A stretch of 64,000 bases of DNA from Prionace glauca (lineage: Eukaryota; Chordata; Chondrichthyes; Carcharhiniformes; Carcharhinidae): contig CM075760.1 in assembly GCA_037974335.1 (NCBI GenBank), forward strand, positions 57,999,812 through 58,063,811, in the 5' to 3' direction. Of the stretch, positions 22,230 through 34,224 are shown one piece after another. Under the pieces are notes generated by a model that was not told the origin of the DNA, made no database searches, and worked only from the letters and a program-made list of their open reading frames with translations. The position numbers and the translations under genes were made by a program. The number at the start of each line of letters is the position of its first letter. Position 1 is the first letter of the stretch.

Positions 22230-22915
22230 TTCTAAATGCTTCTTATATAATGTGAGGATTCCTGCCTCTTTCAAGACAGTGAGTTCCAGATTCCCACCAC
22301 CCTCTGAGTGAAAATTGTTTCCTTCATTCCACTCTAAATCTCCTGCCCCTTCACTTAAATCTATCCCCCTGGTTATTGACCCTTCTACTAAGGGAAAAGT
22401 TCCTTCCAATTCACCTGATCTATGTTCCTGATAATCTTGTACACCTCAGTCAGGTCGCCTCTCAGCCTCCTCTGCTCCAGGGAAAGCAACCCCCGCCTAA
22501 CCAGCCTCTCTTCATAGTTGAAATGGTCCAGCCCAGGCAACATCCTGGTGAATCTCCTCTGCACTCTCTCTGGTGCAATCACATCCTTCCTATAGTGTTC
22601 AAAACAGAACAGCACACAGGATCCGAGTTGTGGCCTAAAACTGTTTTATACAGAGCCATCATAACCACCTTATCTCCCTGTCCTACTGCCTTCAGTGGCT
22701 CGAAGGGCCAGATGGCCTACTCCTGCTCCTATTTCTTATGTTCTTATGTTCTTATAATTCGGAATGCTCCGCACTATCTCTCTGGTCTCTGTATTCGCTA
22801 GCCTTGACCTCCCAAAATTCATTACTTCATACTTTTCAGGGTTAAATTCCATTTGCCACTGTTCCTCCCATCTGACCAGTCTGTTTCTTTGACCCTGTAA
22901 TATAAGGTTGTCTTC
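22230..22915 (-). mobile_element. Old CR1-like LINE with nested young CR1 tail
   Basis: Minus strand shows RT pieces: LERVQRRFTRMLPGLDHFNYEERL-like sequence near 22520 and WQMEFNPEKYEVMNFGR near 22850. A young CR1 3' tip of about 60 bp (22696-22757, plus strand, GGCCAGATGGCCTACTCC to (TTCTTATG)n) sits inside it. Confidence 0.7.
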
Positions 22916-23539
22916 CTCGCTATTTACCATACCACCAATCACAATCTGTTCAATATCTGTGTGATAACACTACCGTCCCTGCTTTCTGTACCTACATTGT
23001 CCTTCCACACAGTGAACATTCATACAAAATACTCATTTAATACTTCAAATACATCTTCTGGCTCCATGTCCAGGTTGCTGAATGGGCAATTGATTCCTAA
23101 CCTACTAACTTACTTTTTCCCTGATTACCTTCTTACCCTTAAAATATTTAGAAAACATCTTGTTGTTTCTTTCCTTCTCTGTCACCTCTCTGACTCATCA
23201 ATAAGACATTGGGACTCAGAGGGTTGATGCAGTTTGATAGACATGTTGTCTCCATTCTAAACAATGGAGAACAAGCTCCTCGCACTCATTGACAATCTTG
23301 CCCCTTACAAAGATGGCGATCATCCATGCGCACCGCCGCACCTTGCCCTCAATAAAGATGGAGGTCGTTAACTCATGGTCCGATCTCAGGGATCTTTGAC
23401 CCGCTCGATGCAAATCGGGTAACCGGATAATTTTGGGGGGAGTTTACAAATCGCACAACTGTTTATGAAACCCTCCCGTCCATTCGCCCGTTCCATTGTA
23501 CCCACCGATCGGCGATTTTCCGCTTACAAATTACAGATC

Positions 23540-24150
23540 CTAGGTAATAGGCAATCGCTGTCGCCATTGCACGCACTGCGCATGCTTCAGTCGAAGTCCC
23601 TCTTTCACCCTGATTAGTTGGAGGACCAGCTGCTCCACTGAAGTCCTCCAGGTCCGCCCCCTCCTCCTATTGGTCCGGAGCTGCTGTCAATCACTCTCCC
23701 CGGGGCCTTGCGATCTGGGACATGCGCAGTCCGGCTGATGCGGTTGGACACTCGGTCTGAATGTGAAGCATGCGCATTTCATTTGTTCGCCTGGGGAGCG
23801 AGAGTCCTTTGTCCCGGAGAAGCGGAGTCAGCGTTAGGCGGTGGCTGGGAGGGTCTGAAACACTTTGTGGATCCGCAAACCCTTCAGAATCATTGTCAGC
23901 TCCCTGGTTTGCAGCTGCGGGGCTTCTCCCTCCCGGGAACAGGCCCAGGTTAACGACCCCATCCTGGCTCAGTCACTGGAGGATGGTTCACATCAGAGGA
24001 TGGGGGAGGGGACAGTAAATAAGAGGTTGCACTTTGGCCTCAAATCAGTGAGGACTCTGATCTCTGGGAAGGAAGGAAACCCTGGGAGGATTCACAAACA
24101 CCCGCTGGAGGCCCCAACGTCCCCAATAAGAAACTCTCTGCAGTGACCAG
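23540..24150 (+). promoter_or_regulatory. GC-rich promoter and 5' leader of zinc-finger locus
   Basis: GC-rich block with inverted CCAAT boxes (CCTATTGGTCC near 23667), repeated NRF1-like CATGCGCA motifs (23722 and 23769) and a 5' leader block GCTGGAGGCCCCAACGTCCC (24103) whose reverse complement recurs near 39630 by another zinc-finger locus. I infer the start region of the gene remnant at 24.7 kb. Confidence 0.5.
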
Positions 24151-24732
24151 GAGAGAAAATAATTGATTGGTTTTTATTTTCACTCTTTACAAAAGAGAAC
24201 TGAACCCAGGCAGAACAGAGAGTGGGAAAAAAGATCTGTGAAGATATTTCATACTGAGTTTGCCAAGCAGAGCAACTCGCTCAAAGAAAATGAAAGGACA
24301 TCCTTCATGTGTCTGTTGGAACAGGTGAGCAGTATTGTGTGCGGTGCTACTGGAAATGTGTGGGTGGGCAGTGGCTGGTTGGCAGCCAGAACAGTTGGAA
24401 GAGGGTGCTGCACAGATCCATCTTACACCCATATGCCATACAGCACCCATATGCCATGCAGCTTGGGACACTGGACTCGAACACGTGACAGTCCATTGAA
24501 ATATGAGATGGTTGGCCAGTGAGGGAGTTGGTTGCAGGACAGGGAGGAGGGAAAGTGTGCAGGATGAGGATTTACTGCTTTACTGTTCCACAAAAAGTAG
24601 AAATGTCTTCTGAATTTTGATCCTGTCTGACAATGATGATGTTTCTAAACTCCTTTTACAGGATATTTGAAATATACACACATTAACTGATTCAACCTGG
24701 AGAGACACAAGGACATCTGCACCATAGAGAAC

Positions 24733-25173
24733 CCATGGAAATGTGGGGACTGTGGGAAAGAATTCAGTTCTCCATCCTAGCTGGAAGCACATCAGCGCAG
24801 TCACACTGGGAAGACTCTGTTCATCTGCACCGCTTGTGGGAAGAGTTTTAGTCGAATGTTCAACCTTTGCACTCATCAGCGACTTCACACTGGGGAGCGG
24901 CCATTCACCTGCTCTGTGTGTATGAAGGGATTCAGCAATTCATCTCACCTGCTGAAACACAAGGGTGCTCAGACTGGGGAAAGGCCTTTCACCTGCTCTG
25001 TGTGTGGGAAGGGATTCACAAACTCATCTGATCTCCTGATGCACCAGCGAGTTCACACCGGGGAGAAGCCATTCACCTGCTCTATATGTGGGAACAGATT
25101 CACTCAGTCACAAAACCTAATGAGACACCAGCGAGTCCACAAGTCTTCTGGAGGCAGATTCTCCAGTTATTGA
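24733..25173 (+). pseudogene. C2H2 zinc-finger gene, probably broken
   Basis: First finger [15 protein letters not shown] is cut by an in-frame TAG. The frame then continues through LEAHQRSH and four more fingers ([40 protein letters not shown]) to [15 protein letters not shown]. The third has Q instead of the last histidine. A methionine at 24856 could start a shorter four-finger protein, so a truncated product is possible. Linkers are TGERPF or TGEKPF. Confidence 0.65.
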
Positions 25174-25254
25174 ACAGGTAATCACATCCTGCACTGACCA
25201 GAAAATAATTTTTATTTTCACTCTTTTGTGTTTCTGCTGCTTTTAGTAACTGCT

Positions 25255-25806
25255 GTAACCAGCTTGAGTTAACAATCAGGTATTTGTTCAAGTTCAGATA
25301 GACTAATGGATTGACCAGGGTCTAATTGAATAACACGGCAGACTTGAAGGGCTGAATAACCTATTCCATTTCCTGAATAGTCTCTCCACAGGGCTCTCCT
25401 ACTGTTTAACTCTGCTCCATCGCTGGTTCCTGGTGAAGTGTCTTCTCTCCAGTTAAGAACAAAGAAAAGTACAGCACAGGAACAGGCTTTCCATTTATCA
25501 GCTGGTGTTTCATTCAGCTGTGGTGTGTTTGTGCTGTTAATAACCCTATAACCAGCTGGAGTTAACTGTTCAGGTATTTGTTCTTCAAGTTCAGAAAGAT
25601 GCCAGGTCAGCCAGAGTCTAACTGAATGACAGAACAGACTCAAAAGGCTGAATGAGTTACTCCATTTCCTGTGTTGCTCCCCCCTGCGACCCCCCCCCCC
25701 CCCCAGGCCTCTCCCACTCTCTAACTCTGCTCCACTGCTGGTTTCTAGTGAAATGTCTTCCCCCCCCAGTTCTCCTATCACTTTCCTTTCTTCAGCTGGT
25801 GTTTGA
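25255..25806. repeat. Tandem duplication downstream of zinc-finger remnant
   Basis: Two diverged copies (about 25255-25515 and 25552-25806) share AACCAGCTxGAGTTAAC, CAGGTATTTGTTC, a CCATTTCCTG block, CTAACTCTGCTCC and TCAGCTGGTGTTT. Copy 2 carries a poly-C run at 25689-25704. Confidence 0.65.
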
Positions 25807-26029
25807 GCCCAAGTTTATTGGGAACAGGAGGAAATCATTTATCCCCCTTGAGCCTGTTCTCTTACTGACTGCGGTCACAGCTGGTCTGTGTCCAAACTCC
25901 ATTTACCGAGATATTATTTTAATCCTGATTTCCCCAGTCTGTTACAATGTGATTTAAAACTAACTTTCATTTAGATCTTTAATGTAGGACCTTTAATGTA
26001 GGAGAGCGTCCCAAGGTGAATCTCAGAAA

Positions 26030-26350
26030 CATCAACTGACAGAATTGGACAGAACATAACACTGAGAAGGATGTGATTGTACTAGAAAGAGTGCAGAGGA
26101 GAGTCACCAACATGTTGCCTGGGCTGGAGTGTTGGGAAGGTGATTTATTATCTAAATGGGGAGAGATTTCGGGATGCTCCAGTGTAGAAGGATCTGGGTG
26201 TCCTCATTCACCAGTCACAGAAAAGTAGCAGGCAGGTACAGCAGATTATAAAGAAAGTGAGTGGAATGTTGTCATCCAGACTTGAAACATTGACAGAGGT
26301 GAAAGACCCAATGGACCGAATGGCCTACTCCTAATTCTTGAGGTGAAATA
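26030..26350 (+). mobile_element. Old CR1-like LINE fragment
   Basis: Contains AAGAGTGCAGAGGAGAGTCA (the QRR region) and a 3' end block AATGGACCGAATGGCCTACT. Heavily diverged. Confidence 0.5.
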
Positions 26351-26529
26351 TGTCACTGTGGTTGTGAACATTCATGTTCAGCCTCAGACTATTACCAGGG
26401 AGAGAGGTGGAGTTGGTGGCTGGGGAGTAAAATTTGTAGCAAAGACTGAACCCAATGGCTTCAGTCTTCCCAATATATAAAATATCTGTTCATCCAGTAC
26501 TGATGTCAGACAGTCAGGACAATGTGTTT

Positions 26530-26900
26530 AACGTTTTTTAAAAAGTTTGTTTATTCATGTCACAAGTAGGCTGATATTAACATTGCAATGAAGTTACTGT
26601 GATAATCCCTAAATGTGCGAGACTTGAAGGTGAATTTAGAACAAAGAACAAAACAGCATGGAAACAGGCCGAGCCCGCGCCGCCGTCCCATGGTCAGTGA
26701 CCTATTCATGACTCTAGTCTATGCCTACTGTGTGAGGATCAGGGAGGTCCAATATAGGGACAATTTGTTACCCAATCAATCAGCCTAAAAGCACATTTTT
26801 GGGATGTGGGAGGAAACCGGAGCACCCGGAGGAAACCCACGCAACCACGGGGAGAACGCGCAAACTCCCACGGACACAGGCCCAACTCCATGTGTCCGCA
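26530..26900 (-). mobile_element. HE1-like SINE, L2-type tail, interrupted
   Basis: Minus-strand SINE. The tail is at 26558-26605 (TCACAAGTAGGCTGATATTA), and body blocks GGGAGGAAACCGGAGCACCC-like at 26809-26840. A block with AGAACAAAGAACAAAACAGC lies between them. Confidence 0.65.
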
Positions 26901-26944
26901 CAGTAACAGAGATAGCCTCTGTGCTGCCATGATGCCCTCGAGAT

Positions 26945-28925
26945 GGTAAGTGCCTGTGGATAAAAATTTCATTATTAAAGACTCTATACCCCTGAGACTA
27001 AACTGACCCCAAGCCTACAATGCTTAATAAGGCCTGCTATATCCCCCTATATGTAAACTGCTCATGTGGCTGTCCAAGTGACTCTTGAACAACCCTAGCG
27101 TGCCTGCTTCCACCACCTCACTCGGCAGTGCATTCCACATCCCCACTACCCTTTGTGTGAAAAACTGCCCTCTAACATTAGTCTTATATCTAGCCCCCCT
27201 CACCCTAAGCCCGTGACCCCTCGTTCTATCCATTTCTAATAGCGGAAAAAGCTTATCACCATCTACTCTATCTGTCCCCTTCATAATCTTATAAACCTCT
27301 ATCAAATCCCCCCTCAGCCGACGTCTCTCAAGGGAAAACAGCCCAAGTGCGTTCAATCTTTCCTCGTAAGACAGCCCTTCCATACCAGGCAACATCCTGG
27401 TAAATCTCCTCTGCACTCTCTCCAGGATCTCTACATCCTTCCGGTAGTACGGCGACCAGAACTGGACGCAGTACTCCAGGTGAGGCCTAACCAACGTTCT
27501 ATACAACTGCAACATCAGACTCCTACTCTTATATTCTATACCCCTTCCTATGAAGGCTAACATGCCATACGCTTTCCTCATCACATTCTGCACCTGCACC
27601 GACACCTTCAGGGACTTGTGTACCTGCACCCCCAGGTCTCTCTGCGTATCTATACTCCGGATAGTTCTACCTTTTATCATATAACTCCCTTCCACATTAT
27701 TCCGGCCAAAGTGCATCACCTCGCATTTCTCCGGATTAAATTCCATTTGCCATCTATCTGCCCAATCTACCAGCCTATCTATGTCCTGTTGCATTGCCAG
27801 GCACTGCTCCTCAGTACCCGCCAATCCAACCAACTTAGTGTCATCAGCAAATTTGCTGATCACACCACCTACCCCCTCTTCCAAGTCATTAATATATACT
27901 ACAAATAGTAGAGGTCCTAGTACCGAGCCCTGCGGCACCCCACTGGTGACAGACCTCCAATTGGAAAAGGAGCCCTCCACTACTACCCGCTGTCTTCTCC
28001 TCCCAAGCCAGTTCTTCACCCATCTACATACCTGGCCTTGTATCCCATGAGCCTTCACCTTTTCTATCAGCCTACCGTGAGGGACCTTGTCAAACGCCTT
28101 ACTGAAATCCATATAGACAACATCAACGGCTTGTCCTTCGTCAACCGTTTTTGTCACCTCTTCAAAAAATTCCAATAGATTCGTAAGGCACGACCTCCCT
28201 GTAACGAAGCCATGCTGCGTATCCCTGATCAGATTGCAGCGCTCCAGATGCTCATACATCCTATCCTTGAGGATCCTCTCCATTATCTTGCCTATAACTG
28301 AAGTCAAGCTCACTGGCCTATAGTTCCCTGGGTTATCCCTCTGACCCTTCTTAAACGGTACAACATTTGCAATCCGCCAATCCTCTGGGACCTCATCTGT
28401 GTCCAAAGAAGAGACAAAGATTTGCGTCAGAGGCCCAGCAATTTCATCCCTCACCTCCCTTAGCAGCCTAGGATAGATGCCATCAGGCCCCGGAGATTTG
28501 TCTGTCTTTATATTGTCTAAAAGTCCCAACACCTCTTCCCTCGTGATGACTATTTCCCTCAACGGATCCTCAAACTTCTCAAGCACAGCAGCAGAGGACT
28601 GACCCCTCTCCTGAGTGAATACCGACGCAAAGTATTCATTCAAGATCTCCCCCATTCCCCCAGGCTCCAAGCATAGTTCCCCTCTGTCCCTGAGAGGACC
28701 AATGTTCCCTCTAACCATCCTTTTGTTTCTAATATAAGAGTAAAATGCCTTAGGATTTTCCTTAATCCTACCCGCCAAAGCCATTTCGTGGCCCCTTTTT
28801 GCCTTTCTGATGCCCCTTTTAAGTTCCCTCCTACATTCTCTGTATTCTTCTAACGCTATCTCTGTCCTCAAATGCCTCGATCTAGTGTACGCTTCCCTCT
28901 TTCTCCTGACCAGGTCCTCAATATC
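26945..28925 (-). mobile_element. CR1-group LINE with long intact RT frame
   Basis: One uninterrupted 615-codon minus-strand frame (28871-27024) covers the pre-RT linker, RT and C-terminal domain: KSPGPDGIYPRLLREV, NYRPVSLTSVIGKIMERIL, YMDFSKAFDKVPHGRL, SGVPQGSVLGPLLF, KFADDTKL (active-site FADD), WQMEFNPEKCEVMHFG, NALPSEVVEA. The endonuclease and ORF1 are absent, so it is 5'-truncated and immobile in itself. It differs clearly from the (TTCTTATG)n subfamily. The lack of stops points to a recent insertion. The 3' end is AT-rich without an obvious (TTCTTATG)n run. Confidence 0.88.
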
Positions 28926-29353
28926 CCAATTTAGAGATGTTCATACACACTTGTGATCCTGGTTCTTCCACTTGGTGGAAGTTGAGGGTTTGGGAGATTC
29001 TGTCAAAGCTGCAGCTGAGTTATAGATGTGTAAAATTCCTCTCCCGCCATCACCAGCACCTCCCCCTGCACAACCTCACCTCTTGCATTGTCCCCCATTC
29101 TCTCCCACTGTCTTGTACTCTCCTTATGTAGAGGCCTGAGTCTGTCCAGACCCAGACAGGGTGGTACGTTCCCTTCCCTGAAGGACATTAGTGAATCAGT
29201 TGGGTTTTTATGATAATCCAGCACTGTTCATAGTCACTTTTTCCTAGTGTCAGACAAATTACCAGGTTCATTCAGCTCAATTTCACAAGCTGCCTTTGTG
29301 TTTTTGTGGGTTCTCTCTAACTCCTGTTTTTTTGTTTTAAATCAATTTCACAG

Positions 29354-30500
29354 GGTTTTAGAAGAGGTGGATTTGCAGTCGGGAAACTGAAACCAAACAT
29401 CATACCAGGAGCTGACAGAGGCGTATAATTTATCGTAACCTGAATATCATTGAATTTTAAACATGGAAAGAGAAAGCACTGTTCACAGTGAGGAGAAACC
29501 ATACACGTGTTGTATGTGTGGACGAGGCTTCAGTCAATCATCTGGCCTGTTGAGACACAAGCGCAGTCACAGTGGGGAGAAGCTGTGGAAATGTGGGGAT
29601 TGTGGGAAGGCATTTAGTTACCCATCTGACCTGGAAACTCATCGACGCAGTCACACCGGGGAGAGACCATTCACCTGCCCTCAGTGTGGGAAGGGTTTCA
29701 CTCAGTCATCCAGTCTGTTAAAACACCAGCGAGATCACACTGGGGAGAGACCATTCACATGTTCTGATTGTGGGAAGGGATTCACTCAGTTATCCAATCT
29801 GTTAGGACACCAACGTGGTCACACTGGGGAAAGGCCATTCACCTGCTCTGTGTGTTGGAAGGGATTCACTCAGTCATCCCACCTGATGATACATCAGCGA
29901 GTTCACAGTGGGGAGAGATCATTTACCTGCTCCGATTGTGGGAATGGATTCATTCAGTTATCTGATCTGCTGAAACACCAGCGAATCCACACTGGGGAGA
30001 AACCATTTACCTGCTATGTGTGTGGGAAGGGATTCACTCAGTCATCTCACCTCCTAAAACATCAGCGAGTTCACACTGATGAGAGACCTTTTAAATGCCT
30101 GAACTGTGAGAAGTGCTTTAAAAGTTCTGTGGAACTGACATCCCATCAGCGGGTTCACTCTGACCAGAGACCATTTAAATGCCTGGATTGTGGGAAGTGC
30201 TTTAAAAGTTCTGGGGAACTGGTGACCCATCAACGTGTTCACACTGACGAGAGACCATTCAGATGCTCTCACTGTGGGACTGGATTCAGGAAATCATCTC
30301 AGCTCACTGTACACCAGAGAATTCACACGGGGGAGAGGCCGTTCACCTGCTCTGAGTGTGGGAAGGGATTCAATCATTCATCCAATCTGCTGAAACACCG
30401 GCGCATTCACACCGGGGAGAAACCGTTCTCCTGCTCTGTGTGTGGGAGGGGATTCACTCAGTCATCCCATCTGCTGAGACACCAACGAGGCCACAAGTAA
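29354..30500 (+). CDS. C2H2 zinc-finger protein, 12 fingers
   Basis: Last exon opens after TCAATTTCACAG at 29353. The ATG at 29463 starts a 345-residue protein ([19 protein letters not shown]). Twelve C2H2 fingers follow back to back with TGERPF/TGEKPF-type linkers, each CxxC-x12-HxxxH, ending HQRGHK. There is no KRAB, SCAN or BTB domain in this exon; upstream exons were not identified. Such proteins bind DNA through finger helices and usually act as nuclear regulators; targets cannot be read here. Fingers 8 and 9 ([13 protein letters not shown] and [13 protein letters not shown]) are an internal duplication. An AATAAA follows near 30616. It looks intact. Confidence 0.88.
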
Positions 30501-30503
30501 CTA

Positions 30504-31434
30504 TAGTGATTGGGTTTTGCTGTTAATAACCTGAATATCATTCACTGGAGTCTGGTTCTGCTGATGTTAATAAACACCAGCCGCTTACAGGTGTAAATAT
30601 TCTGGATAAGAGTCAAATAAATCAGCTTTGTGTTAAACACAGTGTGTTGCGTCTTTTGAATATCACTAACAGAAGTTAATTCTTTTTGAAGGGTTCTCCC
30701 ACTCCCCATCTCCTCCATCCTCACTTCCAATAAGTGTGAGGAGCTCCATCGCAGTTTATTTTTTTTACAGGACTCGAGCTGTGAGACAGGATCCACAGCA
30801 GCTGTCCCCTTGAATGAAGTTATTGGAAATGCCAAGAGCACCCTTGCTTTTCTCGGTTCCCATCCCCTTCCCTCCCTCCCTCCCCGGCAGCACTGAGCCT
30901 TTCCCAGCGCACGTTTCACACTGCCCATTAATCAGCCAGCCAGCATGAAATCACTTTCCAAGACCGATTTCCATGGCTGATTGGACCCGCTTCCAGGCAC
31001 TCCCATGTGAGTGTACCCAACAGATGAAAAATTCAGGCCATTGTGTCAGATTTAATAACAGGATGAGTTTGTGACCACATATCCATCCCATCACTGATTC
31101 CAAATATTTCAATCTCCACAATGTCCACAGTCTCCACCCCACCCCAGCTCATCTGTTACCGTTAGTCTTGATGATTCCAATATATTTCTGAGCAGCCTCT
31201 CACATTCACTCCACTCCCCACATCAAAATCTGATGTCATCCAAAAAAACTCTGCCGCCCATCTGCTTTCTCACACCAAATCCTATTTATCCATCTTCCCC
31301 CACTCCTGCCTTGCTTACTGACCTACATGGGCTTTAAGCCAAGTCATGCCTCGATTTTAAAATTCACATCCTTATTTACGAATTCCTCCATGACTTTATC
31401 CTTCCTGATCTCAGTAATCTCCAATTTCACAATT
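30504..31434. other. 3' flank of zinc-finger gene
   Basis: Holds the presumed 3' UTR of the 12-finger gene (AATAAA near 30616) and then unassigned sequence without V, RSS or finger motifs. Confidence 0.45.
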
Positions 31435-31439
31435 CTCTG

Positions 31440-31655
31440 AAATCATAGCATCCCTTCAGTGCAGAAGGAGGCCATTCGACCCATCAAGTTTGCACTGTTA
31501 ACAATCCCATGCAAGCCTTATCCTTGTAACCTCACACAATCCCCCTGACACACAGAGGCAGTCCCATCCAGTCCTGTCCCATAACCCCAAGTATTTACTC
31601 TGCTAATTCCTCTAATGTACACATCTTGAGACACTAAAGGGCAATTTATCTTGGC
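31440..31655 (-). mobile_element. SINE fragment, second tail type
   Basis: The block CAGTGCAGAAGGAGGCCATT with CGACCCATCAAGTTTGCAC and then CCCCTGACACACAGAGGCA is the 3' half of the SINE in reverse. Confidence 0.6.
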
Positions 31656-31849
31656 CCCTAGAGATCTGCACTCTCCTCATTCTGGCCTCTTGAGCATCCC
31701 TGATTATAATTATTCCACCATTGGTGGCAGGGTTTGGGTGCAAAACTCTGAAATTCCCTCTCAGAACTGTCCATCTCTCTCTCCTGATTCAAGATCTGTC
31801 TCTCCATTCAGGTTTTTCCCATCTATCCTAATATTGTAGTCTTATCGCT

Positions 31850-32155
31850 CATAGAATCCCTACAGTGCACAAAAGACTATTTGGCTTCTCGAGTCTGTAC
31901 CAACATTCTGACAGAATCTTACCCAGAACCTCTCCCGCATCCTATCCCTGCATTTACCATTTCTAATCCATCTAACCTGCACAGCTTGGGGCACTAAGGG
32001 GGCAGTTTAGTACATTCAATCTACCTAACCTGCACATGGGAGGAAACCGGAGCATCCAAGGAAACCTACGCAGACGTACGGAGAACGTGCAAACTCCAGA
32101 CAGATAGTCACCCAAGGCCTGGTACTGTGAGGCAACAATGCAAACCACTAATGCT
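31850..32155 (-). mobile_element. SINE copy, second tail type
   Basis: Tail block ATAGAATCCCTACAGTGCAC, central TAACCTGCACAGCTTGGGGC, then GGGAGGAAACCGGAGCATCC near 32038 and tRNA-like head remnants (GCCTGGTACTGTGAGGC). Confidence 0.65.
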
Positions 32156-32292
32156 ATTTTTTTTATTGAAGTCCTCTGAAATACCTTGGGATGGTTTCTT
32201 TCCCACTATTTTCATTCCAGATCTATCAGTAATGGATTTGCTGCATCTGGAACAAAACTGTTTTCATCACTAAGGCTCCGCTATGATGTAAT

Positions 32293-32597
32293 AGTGGTCA
32301 CACTGGGGAGAGGCCATTCACCTGCTCTGTGTGTTGGAAGGGATTCAGTCATCCCACCTGATAATACATCAGTGAGTTCACACTGGGGAGAGATCATTTA
32401 CCTGCTCCGATTGTGGGAATGGATTCATTCAGTTATCTGATCTGCTGAAATACCAGCGAATCCACATTGGGGAGAAACCATTTACCTGCTGTGTGTGGGG
32501 GAAGGGATTCACTCAGTCATCCCACCTACTGAAACATCAGCGAGTTCACACTAATGAGAAACCTTTTAAATGCCTGAACTGTGAGAAGTTTTTTCTC
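32293..32597 (+). pseudogene. Zinc-finger gene fragment, duplicate of 29.8-30.1 kb
   Basis: Close copy of part of the 12-finger gene: [29 protein letters not shown] in a shifted frame, then [19 protein letters not shown] and [13 protein letters not shown] deletion and a stop break the frame, and the fragment ends where unrelated sequence begins at about 32597. Confidence 0.75.
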
Positions 32598-32789
32598 ATG
32601 TCCCCTCTACCCCTACTGCCACTTATCTTGAATCTGTGTCCCCTGATCCAAGAAACATCTGCACACGCACACCGGTATCCCAAAATAATGGGTCCAAGTG
32701 CTCCACTCAAATTTTCAAGTGATATTAAGGTGGTCTCAATGTGAAGATGTTTGCTTATCTCTCTCGTGGGTTCTCGCTCACTCTCTTTT

Positions 32790-32960
32790 TTCTGTTTTAA
32801 ATCAACTTCACAGGGAATTGAGAGAGGTGTATTGCAGTTGGGAATTCCATCCAAGCATCACATCAAAATCTGACAGAGTTGTTAGTTTATCATAACCTGA
32901 ATATTATTGGATTTTGAACATGGAAGAAAAAACACCATTTACAGTAGAGAGTGGTTCCGA
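32790..32960 (+). pseudogene. Orphan zinc-finger last-exon start
   Basis: TCAACTTCACAG acceptor at 32813 and the following leader are close to the 29.35 kb exon (CATCACATCAAAATCTGACA, ATAACCTGAATATTATTGGA). Then the ATG and MEEKTPFTVESG (compare [12 protein letters not shown] at 29463). No fingers follow, so the gene is cut right after its first codons. Confidence 0.65.
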
Positions 32961-33116
32961 TAGTCTGGCTACTACCTGAAGGAAGAAACTATCAGATTCA
33001 GTTTTGTTTTTAAGTTCATAAGCAAGAATACAAACCTCTCCAAGAGAAAACTATCAATTAATTACTTGTCTCATCTTCAAACTAACTTCCTAACTTCCAC
33101 TAGAATGTACGCGGAT

Positions 33117-33519
33117 ATAAGAACATAAGAAATAGGAGCAGGAGTAGGCCATCTGGCCCTTCGAGCCTGCCCCGCCATTCAATAAGATCATGGCTGATCT
33201 GTCGTGGCTCAGTTCCACTTTCCCGCCCTCTCCCCATAACCCTTAATCCCTTCTCTTATCAAAAACCCATCAACCCGTTTCTTAAAAATATTTAGCGAGG
33301 CAGCCTCCACCACTTCAACGGGCAGAGAATTCCAGAGATTCACCACCCTTTGAGTGAAGAAGTTCCTCCTCAACTCTGTTCTAAACCGCCTCCCCTTTAC
33401 CTTGAGGCTGTGCCCCCTAGTCCTACTGTCTTTTTTGAGCGGGAAGAGTCTCTCCACCTCTATCCTATCCATCCCATTCATCATCTTATACGTCTCAATG
33501 AGATCTCCCCTCATTCTTC
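33117..33519 (-). mobile_element. Young CR1 LINE, 3' end
   Basis: (TTCTTATG)n tail at 33117-33140 and RT C-terminus MRGDLIETYKMMNGMDRIEV through NLWNSLPVE to KWN on the minus strand. 5'-truncated at 33519. Confidence 0.85.
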
Positions 33520-34224
33520 CAGTTTGTTTGTTCCATTCAACTAATCCCAGAGTGAATTATTCCAATTCCCAATAACTGGCGTGAATTTTTTCCACCTTTG
33601 ATTCTAAATGGGGCTTCCCATTCTCTCTGTTTCAGAAGACTGCGGAAACTTTACTGTCCAGTTAGACTCTCACATAATGGTGTAATTGAGATCAGAGACA
33701 GATGTTCAAACAGTTGTTTCAGTTTGCGGAGGGTAACGCTCAGGATCTCCTGTTCTCAGGGACTCTGTTTGAAATGACAACAAATGGGATGAAATAAAAT
33801 CTTCAAGAACAGAATCTTTGGATTGAATTGTCACCGTGCTGCCTGATTGTAAAAGGGTGAAGCAAGGGCTCACAAGTGTGCACATTCGTGTCAAATTGAT
33901 TTTCAGATCAAAAATGAACCTATCACATTTCGATCTTATTTGGCCCCAAAAGTTTTTTTTTTGTCTTTGTTCAAGTGTCTTTCCAAATAACTGTTACAAC
34001 TCAGGAAAAAAATAAACTGAAAAAAGGTACCTCTTCAACCTTCTTAGACAATAGAGTTAAAGAGGGTGGACCCTCTCACGGCTGAAGTTGATTTCCAGGG
34101 AACCAAACATTTTCACACCTTTTCCAATTGTACAATTGTGATTCACTTTCAGGTTTACTTTCATTCAGTAATTAGAACATTTCACTTTTCTCAATAGAGG
34201 AACTGGCAGCATTTTAGATTCAAT
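33520..34224. other. Intergenic, nothing recognised
   Basis: AT-rich, no conserved exon or repeat identified. Confidence 0.4.
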
